In this document: one piece after another, positions 10,631 through 20,140 of the stretch | How positions within the stretch are numbered: position 1 is the first letter of the stretch | How the letters are laid out: every line of letters starts with the position of its first letter | Source: Chondrus crispus | Taxonomy: Eukaryota; Rhodophyta; Florideophyceae; Gigartinales; Gigartinaceae | Direction of reading: 5' to 3' | Length of the DNA: 64,000 bases | Assembly (NCBI RefSeq): GCF_000350225.1 | Contig: NW_005179242.1 | Span: forward strand, 1-64,000 | Made by a program: the position numbers and the translations under genes | Notes under the pieces: generated by a model | What the model saw: the letters and a program-made list of their open reading frames with translations, nothing else | Databases searched by the model: none | Told to the model about the DNA's origin: nothing

Positions 10631-11277
10631 TGTAGCATAAACACCCCCAAACGGCGGGGGTGTATGCACGCAGTTCAGTAGCAGACTCCGGATCGGCGGA
10701 AGACGGAACACACGCAAAGGGAACGGACACGGGTCCTGGTAGCGTGGTAGAGCGGGAAGGGTGGCAGGCGCGAGTGATTGCGCAGCGGAGCGGATCGACG
10801 CCTCAACGCCCCGGAGCGACACTGGGTAGCGGACCAGTGTCGACGGGCGGAGGCGGATCGCTGCACGCGCGCGCACTGTAGCGCCTGCACCCCGCGTCGG
10901 TTCCCTTACCTAAACGAGACGCGAGAGCGGACTCGTGTTTTAGGTTAAGCGGTGGGTTGTCGACCAAGGCGGAAGGTCGTGGACAAGCCCGTGCTTGTCC
11001 CTTTCCTCCGCCGTCGGTCGCTCCCTTATTTAATGTACAAGTGTTCGGTTATCATACCAGACTACAGTATCATGCTACCGTAGCCGGCGCGAGTCGTCGC
11101 GCGCGGTGGCTCTGTCAGCTATCGAGCTGACAGTACACGTGTGTGCCACGTGTGTGTGCGCACGCCCTGCACACGTGTGGTACACGTGTGGGCACGTGGA
11201 GGCTCGTGTGGGCTGTAAGGTTCGTGCCTTACAGCCCCTGATCTAAACCTAATCGAATCGACGGCGCATATACCACA
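10631..11277 (-). repeat. Solo LTR C, inverted, inserted in element B gag
   Basis: The + strand begins TGTAGCATAAACACCCCC, the reverse complement of the LTR B end, and ends CATATACCACA, matching an LTR start on the minus strand. Inside are the family modules in reverse: CTGTCAG/CTGACAG, TATTTAATGTACA and the GGCGGAGGCGGATCG block. It is flanked by AGGAG (10626-10630) and AGAAG (11278-11282), an imperfect 5-bp duplication. It is a related but diverged LTR family, left by LTR-LTR recombination of a third-level insertion. Confidence 0.85.
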
Positions 11278-11282
11278 AGAAG

Positions 11283-11945
11283 GCGCGGCACGCGGCGACC
11301 TTCGCCTCAACGGACGGCAGCGCGTACGTGTGCTGGCTATGCCGTACGTACGGGCATGCTATGTACGCGTGCCCGTTCCTGTCGCCGGAACAGCGAATGT
11401 TCACGGCGTACAGGAACTACCGCTACCAGATGGAGACGCGCCCCGGTGCGCGTAATCTCCTCCGGCAAGCGGAGGGCGAGGGCCGTCCTCCGCGTCAAGG
11501 TTTCCCGAATCGAACGGGTGGGGGCGCACGCTTCGCCCCCCGTGGAGGCGGGTACCGTCGTAACGAAGTCGATCGTCGGGATCGACCCGCCTATCGCCAG
11601 GCGGACACAAGGTACCCCCGACAAGGAGAAAGAGGGGACCGAGACCGTTCTCGGTTACCCCAACAGGTACAAAATGCGATAATGTACCTGCAAGACTGGG
11701 TAGAGGATCCGTACCCTCCAGCCACGGAGGGTCACGAAGGAGAGCCGACTCGCTTCGTCCCCCATATCCTGCGACGACCGGACGCCGCACGTCAAGGCCC
11801 GGAAGTACCGGAGTACTTCGCCAAGGCCGCCGAGCCGCAGTGGGGGAATCGTCCCGACCCACGCGACCGGCTACCGGAAGAGGACCTGGCCGTCGATAGC
11901 CAGGAGGTTAGCTCCGATAGCACGGGTAGTTCGAAAAAAGGGTAA
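11283..11945 (+). pseudogene. gag: Element B gag, C-terminal part with zinc knuckle
   Basis: In phase with 8723-10630 once LTR C is removed. It opens with a canonical knuckle CWLCRTYGHAMYAC (CX2CX4HX4C) near 11329-11370, then an Arg/Gly/Pro-rich basic tail, and ends at 11945 after a short Ser/Lys-rich end. The knuckle should bind genomic RNA for packaging. It has no independent start and so is likely untranslated in this copy. Confidence 0.85.
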
Positions 11946-12085
11946 AGACGGTTACGTACACGCGGTCGCGTGAGCCGTCTTTTCCCCACGAACTAGACCC
12001 GACCCCGCGTGCTCGCCAAGGACACGGGGGGTATTGTCCAATAATACATCCCCCGCTTCCGGAGGCGGGCACGGGAGCTCCTGTA

Positions 12086-13408
12086 ATGCCAATACAGGAG
12101 GGAGCGCACGTCGAGGCCTCCGAAGGCCCGACGTTAGGAGAACAAGACACCGGGACAGCCGACGTCCCGGTGAGGCGTAACGATGGCGACGGGGGCAACG
12201 ACGACCGAAACGATTCGGTCAACCCCCTGACTCCCGCGAGCCCAAGGTCGCCGGAGAAAGGTCCGTGTCGTACGGACTCGAGTAATCCGAGGGGCGTCAC
12301 TGATCCGCGGACGCCCCAAGGAAGGGGGAGAAGGAAACGCAAGCGGGGCCAGCACCGAAATCGAGGGCCCCGGCGGAACGACCTCACCGATAAGGTCGCC
12401 CCGAAGGTTGTCAACGGCGTCATTTGCCTCCTGACGTCGAAGATCTACAACGTCCTCGGCTCGATAGACACAGAGGGAAATGCATTTAAACCCCGCACGA
12501 TCGCTGTTGATACGTGCTCGGGGTATAATCTGGTGAGGAAGGCCGACCTTCCCCCCGATTGGACGCGTTACGTCGTGCACGACGCACCTCTGCCACGATT
12601 GGCAGGCGCGAATAGCAACCCCCTCAAGCTTTCGGCCGTCGTCCGCCTGGCGGTGCGGTTGAGGAACACGGTGTTCCGAATTCCGTTCGTAGTCGCGGAC
12701 CAGCTCGCCGTGCCGGTCCTTCTCGGCACGGCCTTCATCGATACGCACGTGCGATGTATCGACATCGAAGCTCAACGAATGGAGCTACGCCAAGGCGGTT
12801 CCGTCGCCATCGTTGACGGAAAGGGGGAGTCGACTCCCCCTACCAGGCGACACGGGCGACGCACGGGTCGGCCAGACGTACGCGAGGAGGCCCCGCAAGC
12901 GATCCGAATCGCCCGCTGGGTTACCATCCCCGCGATGTCACAAGCCCGCGTGCGTGTGACAACCGCGGGGAGGGGCCTCGTGTTCCTGGAACCCAAGCCC
13001 TCACTCCAACACCGACATGGAGTGAGGCTGACGAATGGCGTCGCGGAGGTCCTACCGAATCAGACCTTCGACGTCATCGTCGCGAATTTCTCACGACGAG
13101 AAAGGAGGCTTCCGAAGCACACCGTCGTGGGATACGCGAAGCGCAACCCCCTCGCGATCCTCACTCCCGAACGTAAGGTCGCCGAGGGGATCGCGCACGC
13201 GCTACACCTGACCGACTTGACCGATCAAGTCGGTGGGGTAGGAGTTGGCCGATCCAACTCCGACGATAAGACCACCGTCGGGGGACCCGGTCGAACGGTC
13301 ACCTTTAGGCCAACCGACGGCGAGGGGTACTGTACTCCCCCAGCAAAAGGCTCCCGAAAATCCACCGATGGATTGGGAAAAAGAGATCGACCTGTCATAC
13401 ATCGATGA
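12086..13408 (+). CDS. Element B protease ORF
   Basis: 440 codons from ATG 12086, 140 bases after gag and in a different frame. Residues 1-~110 are basic and low-complexity. A retropepsin-like domain follows at about residues 130-240. Its active-site triad region reads DTCS (12509-12520) where DTG(S/A) is usual, and the second motif (LLGTAFI) is present near 12720. The rest is a linker. The last 164 bases overlap the RT ORF, which lies in another frame, so pol expression needs a frameshift or a separate start. Whether Cys for Gly is tolerated is unknown; it may be normal for this lineage. Confidence 0.75.
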   Translation: MPIQEGAHVEASEGPTLGEQDTGTADVPVRRNDGDGGNDDRNDSVNPLTPASPRSPEKGPCRTDSSNPRGVTDPRTPQGRGRRKRKRGQHRNRGPRRNDLTDKVAPKVVNGVICLLTSKIYNVLGSIDTEGNAFKPRTIAVDTCSGYNLVRKADLPPDWTRYVVHDAPLPRLAGANSNPLKLSAVVRLAVRLRNTVFRIPFVVADQLAVPVLLGTAFIDTHVRCIDIEAQRMELRQGGSVAIVDGKGESTPPTRRHGRRTGRPDVREEAPQAIRIARWVTIPAMSQARVRVTTAGRGLVFLEPKPSLQHRHGVRLTNGVAEVLPNQTFDVIVANFSRRERRLPKHTVVGYAKRNPLAILTPERKVAEGIAHALHLTDLTDQVGGVGVGRSNSDDKTTVGGPGRTVTFRPTDGEGYCTPPAKGSRKSTDGLGKRDRPVIHR

Positions 13409-16400
13409 TGACAAGCTCCGTGGCCACGTGCTCGAGATGCTCCGTAAGCACTCGAGTTTGTGGAGCGGTGCGCTTGGAACGATCCAAGCCACGGAGCACC
13501 GCATCCCCCTCGAACCGGGAACGAAACCGATTCGTTCTATGCCCTATCGGGAGGGCCCGGCCGTGCGCGAAATGGTTGCGAAAGAGGTCAACAAGATGTT
13601 GAACGCAGGGGTTATCGAACCCGCGAGCACCGAGTGGGCGTCCCCGGTGGTGCTCGTACCGAAGAAAGACGGCTCTCTTCGGTTCTGCGTAGACTACCGG
13701 CGTCTCAACGCGAAGACGGCAGCGGATTCGTATCCGCTGCCACGGATGGACGACTGCATCGACTCGTTAGGAGATGCAGCCGTCTTCACCACGCTGGACT
13801 GCAATTCCGGTTATTGGCAGATCCCGGTCGCTCCGGAAGACCGGGATAAGACCACGTTTACGACGCACATGGGCAGGTTTCGCCACTTGCGCATGCCGTT
13901 TGGACTCAAAGGGGCACCGGCCACCTTCCAACGTGCGCTCGACATAATACTCTCCGGAGTCCGCTGGCAAATATGCCTCGTCTATCTCGACGACGTGATC
14001 GTGTTCTCCCGTACGCACGGAGAACACGCGAGGCATCTCGATACCGTCTTGAGCTTACTGCGGAGTTCCGGTATCTCCCTTAAGCTCAAGAAGTGCAGCT
14101 TCTTCCGACCGAAGGTGCACTACCTGGGGCACGTCATCTCCTCAGGCAAGTTGAGCGTGGCCGATACGGCGGCCGACGCTTTCAAGACGTTCACGTTCCC
14201 GAGGACGTTGACGCAAGTGCGCTCGTTCCTCGGGGCGTGTAACGTATACCGCCGATTCGTTAAGGGGTTCGCTAAGATTGCGCGTCCTCTGACCGACATG
14301 ACGCGCAAGGATTCGGATCCCGATTTCTATAACCCCACGGAGCTGCAACTTCAGGCGTTCGAGAACCTTAAGAAGTGCATGATCGCTCCGCCGATCCTCG
14401 CGTTGCCCCGGCACAGTCGTCCGTACATGATAGACACCGACGCGAGTGCCTACCAGCTCGGCTGCACCTTACTTCAGGAGCACGAAGAGCCGAACGACTG
14501 GCGCCCCGTGGGGTATTGGTCGTACTCACTGTCCGATATTGAGCGCAACTACAGCGCTACCGAACGCGAGTGCTTCGCCGTAGTGTGGGCCGTCCGCACA
14601 CTACGGCCGTACGTAGAAGGCACGAAGTTCACCGTACGGACGGACCACGACGCCCTCCGATGGCTCATGTCCCTCACCGAGAGTTCCGGAAGACTCACCC
14701 GGTGGCGGCTCCGTCTGGCTGAATACGATTTCACCATTCAGTACCGCCCCGGGCGCGTGCACCAGGTGCCCGATGCCCCGTCACGCCTCGTGTCGCCTCG
14801 TGTCGCCGATGACCTTCGCTCCACCGTCGAGGTGGATGACGACATCCCCACTTTCGACGGGGGCACGACAGTTCGAGACGTATCGAACGAGCTCGCGGAC
14901 CACGCTTGTACCGCGAGCTGTGATCATCAGGCCGTCCATGTCTTCGTAACGACACGGAATCAAGCCGAAGCCCGAACAAGGTCGCGCACATGGACCCGCG
15001 ACGAACCGCGAGGTGACGACGAAGCCCCCGCTCTCCAAGGACCCAATTCGTTTTGGGAGGAGAACGACGAGTTCGACGCCGCCGACATCCAGCGCGCCGA
15101 AGACCCCGAGGCTGGCGCGCTCGACTCCCCGGTCGCCCCACCGCAGGACGACCTTCCGGCCCCTCTTACGATAGAGGAGATAGCCGAGGAGCAACGCGTG
15201 GATGACTTCTGCCAAACCGTTTTGGCACGACAGTCAGAGTCCCAGGACTCCGCGTTCTTCGAGGACCACCAAGGGGTGCTCAAGCGGAGACACCCCTTCG
15301 ACCCTGATATCGTTCAGGTCGTGGTACCTCGGACGCTCCGCGCCAGGCTCCTTCGCCTGAGCCACAACCCGGCCATCGCGGGGCACCCGGGCCAGAACCG
15401 TATGTACTACGCACTTCGACGCGAGTACTACTGGCCCCACCTGGCTGCAGACGTCGCAGCCACGGTGCGAGGGTGTCGAACCTGCGCGATGAACCGGGTG
15501 AAGCTGAGGAAACATCTCAACCGATTGAGATTGTTTCCAGCTAAGAGGCCCCTCGAGAGCCTCGCGATCGACATCTTGGGGCCGCTCCCCAAGACGAAGA
15601 CAGGAAAACGGTTCCTGCTCGTGATTACGGACCGCTTCAGTAAGCTAACGCAAGTCGTTGCGCTCCGCACGATAACAGCGCACACGGTCGCAGTTGCGTT
15701 CTGCGACTCGTGGGTGTTCAAGTATGGCGTCCCTCGCACGTTGCTTTCGGACAACGGCCCTCAGTTTAATGCCAAGTTCTTCCACAGCACGTGCCGCGTT
15801 CTGGGGATAACGAATTTGTACACTTCGGCGTACCATCCCCAGACGAACGGGCAAGTCGAGCGATATAACCGAACAATCGTCTCGATGCTGCGGAACTACG
15901 TGGGTGAACACCAGGACGACTGGGATATGTACGTGGGGCCGCTTACGTATGCGTACAACTCCCACATACATCGCACCACACGCACCACGCCGTTCGAGCT
16001 CGTGCTCAGCAGGCCACCGCCGGAGTTCTCTCTCCGACGGGCGGACGGCGACGCGCCCCCTTCTGATAGGGGGAACCAACGTGCCGAGTTCCTCAAGACC
16101 TTGGATTCGACTATCCAGAAGGCCTACGGAAGCCTGCGTCGCACGCAGGCTCGCTACAAGCGCAACTTCGATAAGCGCATACGACGTATTAATTCCCGCC
16201 TCCGTCCCGGAGAATACGTATATCTGAACCCCACCGATGGGGCTAAGACATCGAACAAGCTCGCCTCGCCCGCTGTCGGACCCTACCGCGTGCTCGCCAA
16301 TGACCGCCGAACCATCACGATCGATCGTGATGGCGTCACCGAGCGAGTCTCCGCCAACCGCTGCGTGTACGCGGCGTCTCCGATAGACGCGCCACGAGCA

Positions 16401-16655
16401 AGTACGACGACCCCGCGGGACCTCGCCGATAAGGTCACCGCGGGAACGCAGTATGCCGTCGAACGGCTACTGAGACATCGAGTCATGGAAGACGGAACTA
16501 CGGAGTTCCTCATCAAGTGGGCGGATTACGACGCGCCCACTTGGACTGCGCGGACTCACGTCCCGGAGGAGTTGGTGTCTCGTTACGCCCAACGCCTCCG
16601 GAGACGAACCGGCAGAGATCTCACCCAATCCGTGAACGCGGACGTTCACGCTTAA
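13245..16655 (+). CDS. pol: Element B pol: RT, RNase H, integrase, chromodomain
   Basis: An uninterrupted frame of 1136 codons. It opens without ATG; the first ATG is near 13368, so it may be reached by frameshift from the protease ORF. RT occupies about residues 80-260 with an intact YLDD (13983-13994). RNase H follows with its TDAS, TERE and DHDAL motifs. Integrase has an HHCC zinc domain (paired His near 15362-15386, CRTC near 15477) and the catalytic D, D and E in LAIDILG, LLSDNGPQF and GQVER. A GPY/F-like block and a chromodomain (about residues 1065-1115) end the protein. The chromodomain is expected to steer integration to marked chromatin. Nothing I see here is disabling. The stop codon lies in the PPT-like tract. 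Confidence 0.92.
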   Translation: MADPTPTIRPPSGDPVERSPLGQPTARGTVLPQQKAPENPPMDWEKEIDLSYIDDDKLRGHVLEMLRKHSSLWSGALGTIQATEHRIPLEPGTKPIRSMPYREGPAVREMVAKEVNKMLNAGVIEPASTEWASPVVLVPKKDGSLRFCVDYRRLNAKTAADSYPLPRMDDCIDSLGDAAVFTTLDCNSGYWQIPVAPEDRDKTTFTTHMGRFRHLRMPFGLKGAPATFQRALDIILSGVRWQICLVYLDDVIVFSRTHGEHARHLDTVLSLLRSSGISLKLKKCSFFRPKVHYLGHVISSGKLSVADTAADAFKTFTFPRTLTQVRSFLGACNVYRRFVKGFAKIARPLTDMTRKDSDPDFYNPTELQLQAFENLKKCMIAPPILALPRHSRPYMIDTDASAYQLGCTLLQEHEEPNDWRPVGYWSYSLSDIERNYSATERECFAVVWAVRTLRPYVEGTKFTVRTDHDALRWLMSLTESSGRLTRWRLRLAEYDFTIQYRPGRVHQVPDAPSRLVSPRVADDLRSTVEVDDDIPTFDGGTTVRDVSNELADHACTASCDHQAVHVFVTTRNQAEARTRSRTWTRDEPRGDDEAPALQGPNSFWEENDEFDAADIQRAEDPEAGALDSPVAPPQDDLPAPLTIEEIAEEQRVDDFCQTVLARQSESQDSAFFEDHQGVLKRRHPFDPDIVQVVVPRTLRARLLRLSHNPAIAGHPGQNRMYYALRREYYWPHLAADVAATVRGCRTCAMNRVKLRKHLNRLRLFPAKRPLESLAIDILGPLPKTKTGKRFLLVITDRFSKLTQVVALRTITAHTVAVAFCDSWVFKYGVPRTLLSDNGPQFNAKFFHSTCRVLGITNLYTSAYHPQTNGQVERYNRTIVSMLRNYVGEHQDDWDMYVGPLTYAYNSHIHRTTRTTPFELVLSRPPPEFSLRRADGDAPPSDRGNQRAEFLKTLDSTIQKAYGSLRRTQARYKRNFDKRIRRINSRLRPGEYVYLNPTDGAKTSNKLASPAVGPYRVLANDRRTITIDRDGVTERVSANRCVYAASPIDAPRASTTTPRDLADKVTAGTQYAVERLLRHRVMEDGTTEFLIKWADYDAPTWTARTHVPEELVSRYAQRLRRRTGRDLTQSVNADVHA

Positions 16656-16666
16656 GGGGGGGGCCC
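16653..16666 (+). promoter_or_regulatory. First PPT-like tract, at the pol stop
   Basis: TAAGGGGGGGGCCC overlaps the pol stop codon, 6.2 kb upstream of the 3' LTR. A near copy with the same flanking codons sits at 22858-22870 next to the LTR. In an element without the 6.2-kb segment this would be the normal plus-strand primer site. Confidence 0.55.
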
Positions 16667-19600
16667 TCAACCGCTCCTTCGCGGATTAACCCCAGCCTGC
16701 ACGAACAGACTAAAAAGGGGAACCGAAGGAGGACGGTGGACCCTATCGGAGGGTCACAGCCGGGGACGTGTTCAAGTCAAGTCGTCTTGACTTCTCGGGC
16801 GTCAAGGACGCGACACATAAGAACAGGACAGTACGAACTGCCTGAAGAAAAAGGTTGGGCCCTCGTAATGACCGACATTACGAGGACCGCGAAACCCGGT
16901 TCGGAGCGGAAAAGTCGGACGACCCGCCCCCGAACAGGATTGCCGGACGATCCGTTAAGTCCAGCAACCACGGCGAGGAGGGGCGCCCGACGAACGAGGA
17001 GATCAACAGTGGGATCACGAGAGCCCTCGGTGGGAAGAGTAAGCGACCAAGAATGCCCGTCGCTTTGGTCTCAGTATAACCGAGAAGGGGGAGGCTCACG
17101 TCGAGCTTTCAATCAGCATCCGTGTCGGAGAGCCCGGCAGAAGACCGGATCATGACCCTCCCGGTGTGGGTCGTGCGCGAGGAAGCGCGCAAAACGCGTC
17201 GGCAGGTGCACAGACGAGCGAGGCTGCATTCGCCACAGCAGTAGCGAGGATAGTTATGGAAGGGGGGTTAAGCGAAAGCAACTCAGCCTGAGGGGCACCA
17301 GTATATGCGCACAGACGCGATACACCCCAAAACCGCCGCCGACACATGCCCCATAATAGGGAAAATTACGGGGGAGGAGAACGTGGCACGTGAGCGAGTG
17401 CGCGCCATGCGCCAACACCGGTTGCGTCACCACCAAATCACCCCGCCATGACCCCACTAAAATAACGGAAAATCAACGGTGGCAATTACACCAGCACGTG
17501 CAGGGCACACGGGGGTACTGTACGCCATACCAAAAGCAAGGAGAAGGCCGACGGCGCTGAGCTAGGGTACAACGGGTACCGGACAGGAGGTACACAAGTC
17601 CGCCCCCTCACCGAAGGAGAGGAAGGTGCGAATACGACAAACGGACGCCGCGCAATCCCGGCGCCGGCACCCCCAAGCCAACCGAACGGCTTTCCCCACA
17701 GTCACCTCCACACGCATCCGGCCGCGTACTACTCGCGCGAGATGCCCGAGCCGTTCTCCCGCGAGCTGCTCTCGCGCGTGCGAGCCCGCGCCCCACCCCG
17801 CCGTCGAAGGCGAGGGGCGCGGTAGAACGCGAACCCCCGACAGCTGACGCCTCTAACATCTCCACTGCGCTTCGCACGTCTCCTTCGATTTCCCGCATAC
17901 AGGACACAGGTCGCACCAGGCCTAACTTACGAGACAAAGACCCAAAGAAGACCCGGGACGCGCGACCGAGGCGAATTCTGTCCGGGAAGACGTGGCACGG
18001 CGCCGCCCGCACGCCGCGCCGTCTACGAGCCAAGAACAGCACCCCAAAAGATCGGGACGCTTCGGGGACGGACCCGACGAACCGGCGGCCGCTCCGAGGA
18101 CGGCCCTTGGAGGTAAAGGACGCCGGCATACTTGACAGACAGTACGTCCTAGCGGGAGACCTGTAAAGGGGTCTTGCTAAAAGGAACTGAGCCCCCACCC
18201 GGACGAGGGGAGAGAACGAACGACCGAATCGGGCACTGGCCGCACCGGCGGGGGTGTGAAGGGAGGAGCGTCCTCGAGCATCCGATCGTACCGGCGCACG
18301 CGGACCCACGGAGGAGTCATTTCCCGCGCGCTACCACGCCGCCTCCCGCCGCTGATCCGCCGTGAGGAGGAAGACCGACGGGGTCAAATCCCGCTAACAA
18401 TAACCCCGTCACGTCTACTTCCTCGGACAGACGTGAACCGTCCAGAACAACCGAAAGAAGCGCGACGCTGGCTTCGGCCGATTGGATCGCATCCTTCGAG
18501 CGCCCTAGCCAACCTTCCGAACTGCGACGAAGAGAGCGACTACTAGTGGGACGAGATCGAGTAGCCGCCGTCGCGTAGGGGGAATGTACTCTCCGACGCG
18601 ACGCACGAGTCGGACATCGAGAGGGGAAGAGACCCTCGGTTCGAGAATATGCGCAAGGGACGTGCATGGGGATGGGCAGCGGGCAATCGAGCGTACCGCC
18701 CTCAGCCAGCCGCAAGAAAACCCTCCGGGGTCAGCTGTGATCCCTTGCGCGAGGGACGCGACGGAAACTGAGGTCACCAGGCAGACGGCCATCGGGCGCA
18801 CCATGGTGAAAGAGAACTCGCCCGACGAGGACTAGCGATCATGAGGAATCGACCCCTGACGGACAGGGGGTGACAGGGGAAACCCACAACAGACGTGTCG
18901 TAGGGAGTACCAAAGGATCGTGATGGACAAAGAGAAGCAAACCGCACGGGAAATACGCGAGGAAGAACTCGGAGCTATGAGAGAGCATGGCCTTCCTTCC
19001 ACCGGTGGAGGTCCACACTGATGATCGCTGCTGTAAGTCAAGCCCGACCTTCCTGGCGCGAGACGGTATATATATCGCCTCAGGAAGAACCGCGACTATA
19101 TCCCTTACGTTTTCCGTTGAACGGGTCACGTTGACCCTGAGACTGCCATGCCCGGAGGCCGTCCCACCCCGCACTATAAGAATGATCGGACTGAGGACGT
19201 ACCTCAATCGCTTGGAACTAGAGGGTCGGAGGACGCGAGTGGGCTCATACCACGCTACGGGTGGAGATGGAGAGTGTCGAGTCGCCCCGAGGGAGACGAG
19301 AGACGAGACCGCATAGCGCGCACGTTCCTCCGTCAACGCGTACACGAGAAGCGCGTTCCTCGAAAAATGGGGGAGGCGACTAGCAAAAAGGAGCTCGCTC
19401 CACATACCCTCAAGCCAGAAAAAGGGACTTGGAGGCAGCTCAGCCAATGAGAGCTCGTCAAGCTCGGTCGGAGCGTGACCACGATCCCAGCCGGGGCAAT
19501 CCCTTTGAAGGGACGAAGGGAGACGCATTCAACAATGCCGTGCCCCATGGACCTCTCAGGCTGTAGGGGCGCCAACGCCCATTCCCGGCTCGTGGCCTCG

Positions 19601-20140
19601 CCGAGAAGGTTGCACGAGCCGGTCGGCGACCCGGAGCGCGAGCGTTCCCGGAGACACAGTACCGTAAGATAAATGCCTCACGGCCGCGGGATAGGAGAAT
19701 GAGAACAATTCAGGCAAGGAGGTCAACGAGAGACCGATGGCACCCAACGAAACCACGGCAAACTTCACCACCGTAAACGACGTCTGGATACCGGACGGGC
19801 ACGCCGTGCTTTCGTCACTCCCGAAGCGGCACAAGGGCTGTTTGACGAAGAGGAGGTTACGTTGCTGGGACGAATACAAGGAGGGAAAGAATGTTACTCG
19901 AACCGAGGCTCGAACCTCATAACGCCATCACTCACCTCCTCTTCGACGAAGCGGGAGAATAGACGGTGCTTTGAGGGCACAAGAGCAGGGGGGTTGAGGA
20001 AGGATTCGGATTTCTTTACGGTGACTACTGTCGCGAAAGCTAGCGACTCAGGTGGCGGAAGCAAACGGACGCTTAAGGGGCCTTACGGAGAAAGAGGGGC
20101 TAACAAAGGACGCGCAGGGAGCGCCGATAGACTCGACCGG
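16667..20140. other. Element B long segment between pol and 3' LTR, proximal half
   Basis: GC-rich sequence inside element B. Open frames exist on both strands, the longest being a minus-strand frame of 233 codons at 17608-18309 that is Arg/Ala/Gly-rich. I recognise no domain in any of them and GC richness alone makes long frames likely. It may be untranslated, an eroded gene, or the spliced continuation of the antisense gene downstream. Confidence 0.4.
17608..18309 (-). CDS. Weak antisense ORF in element B
   Basis: A 233-codon minus-strand frame of Arg/Ala/Ser/Gly-biased composition in GC-rich DNA. No motif, signal or family is recognised. It has the same orientation as the 723-codon antisense ORF nearby and could be a later exon of it. 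It may equally be a chance open frame. Confidence 0.2.
   Translation of the reverse strand: MGPRAPVRSDARGRSSLHTPAGAASARFGRSFSPLVRVGAQFLLARPLYRSPARTYCLSSMPASFTSKGRPRSGRRFVGSVPEASRSFGVLFLARRRRGVRAAPCHVFPDRIRLGRASRVFFGSLSRKLGLVRPVSCMREIEGDVRSAVEMLEASAVGGSRSTAPLAFDGGVGRGLARARAARGRTARASRASSTRPDACGGDCGESRSVGLGVPAPGLRGVRLSYSHLPLLR

Noticed and set aside
8365..11310. Many secondary frames in GC-rich element B gag and LTRs
   Set aside because: High GC lowers stop frequency. The gag frame has capsid and knuckle motifs; the others have none.
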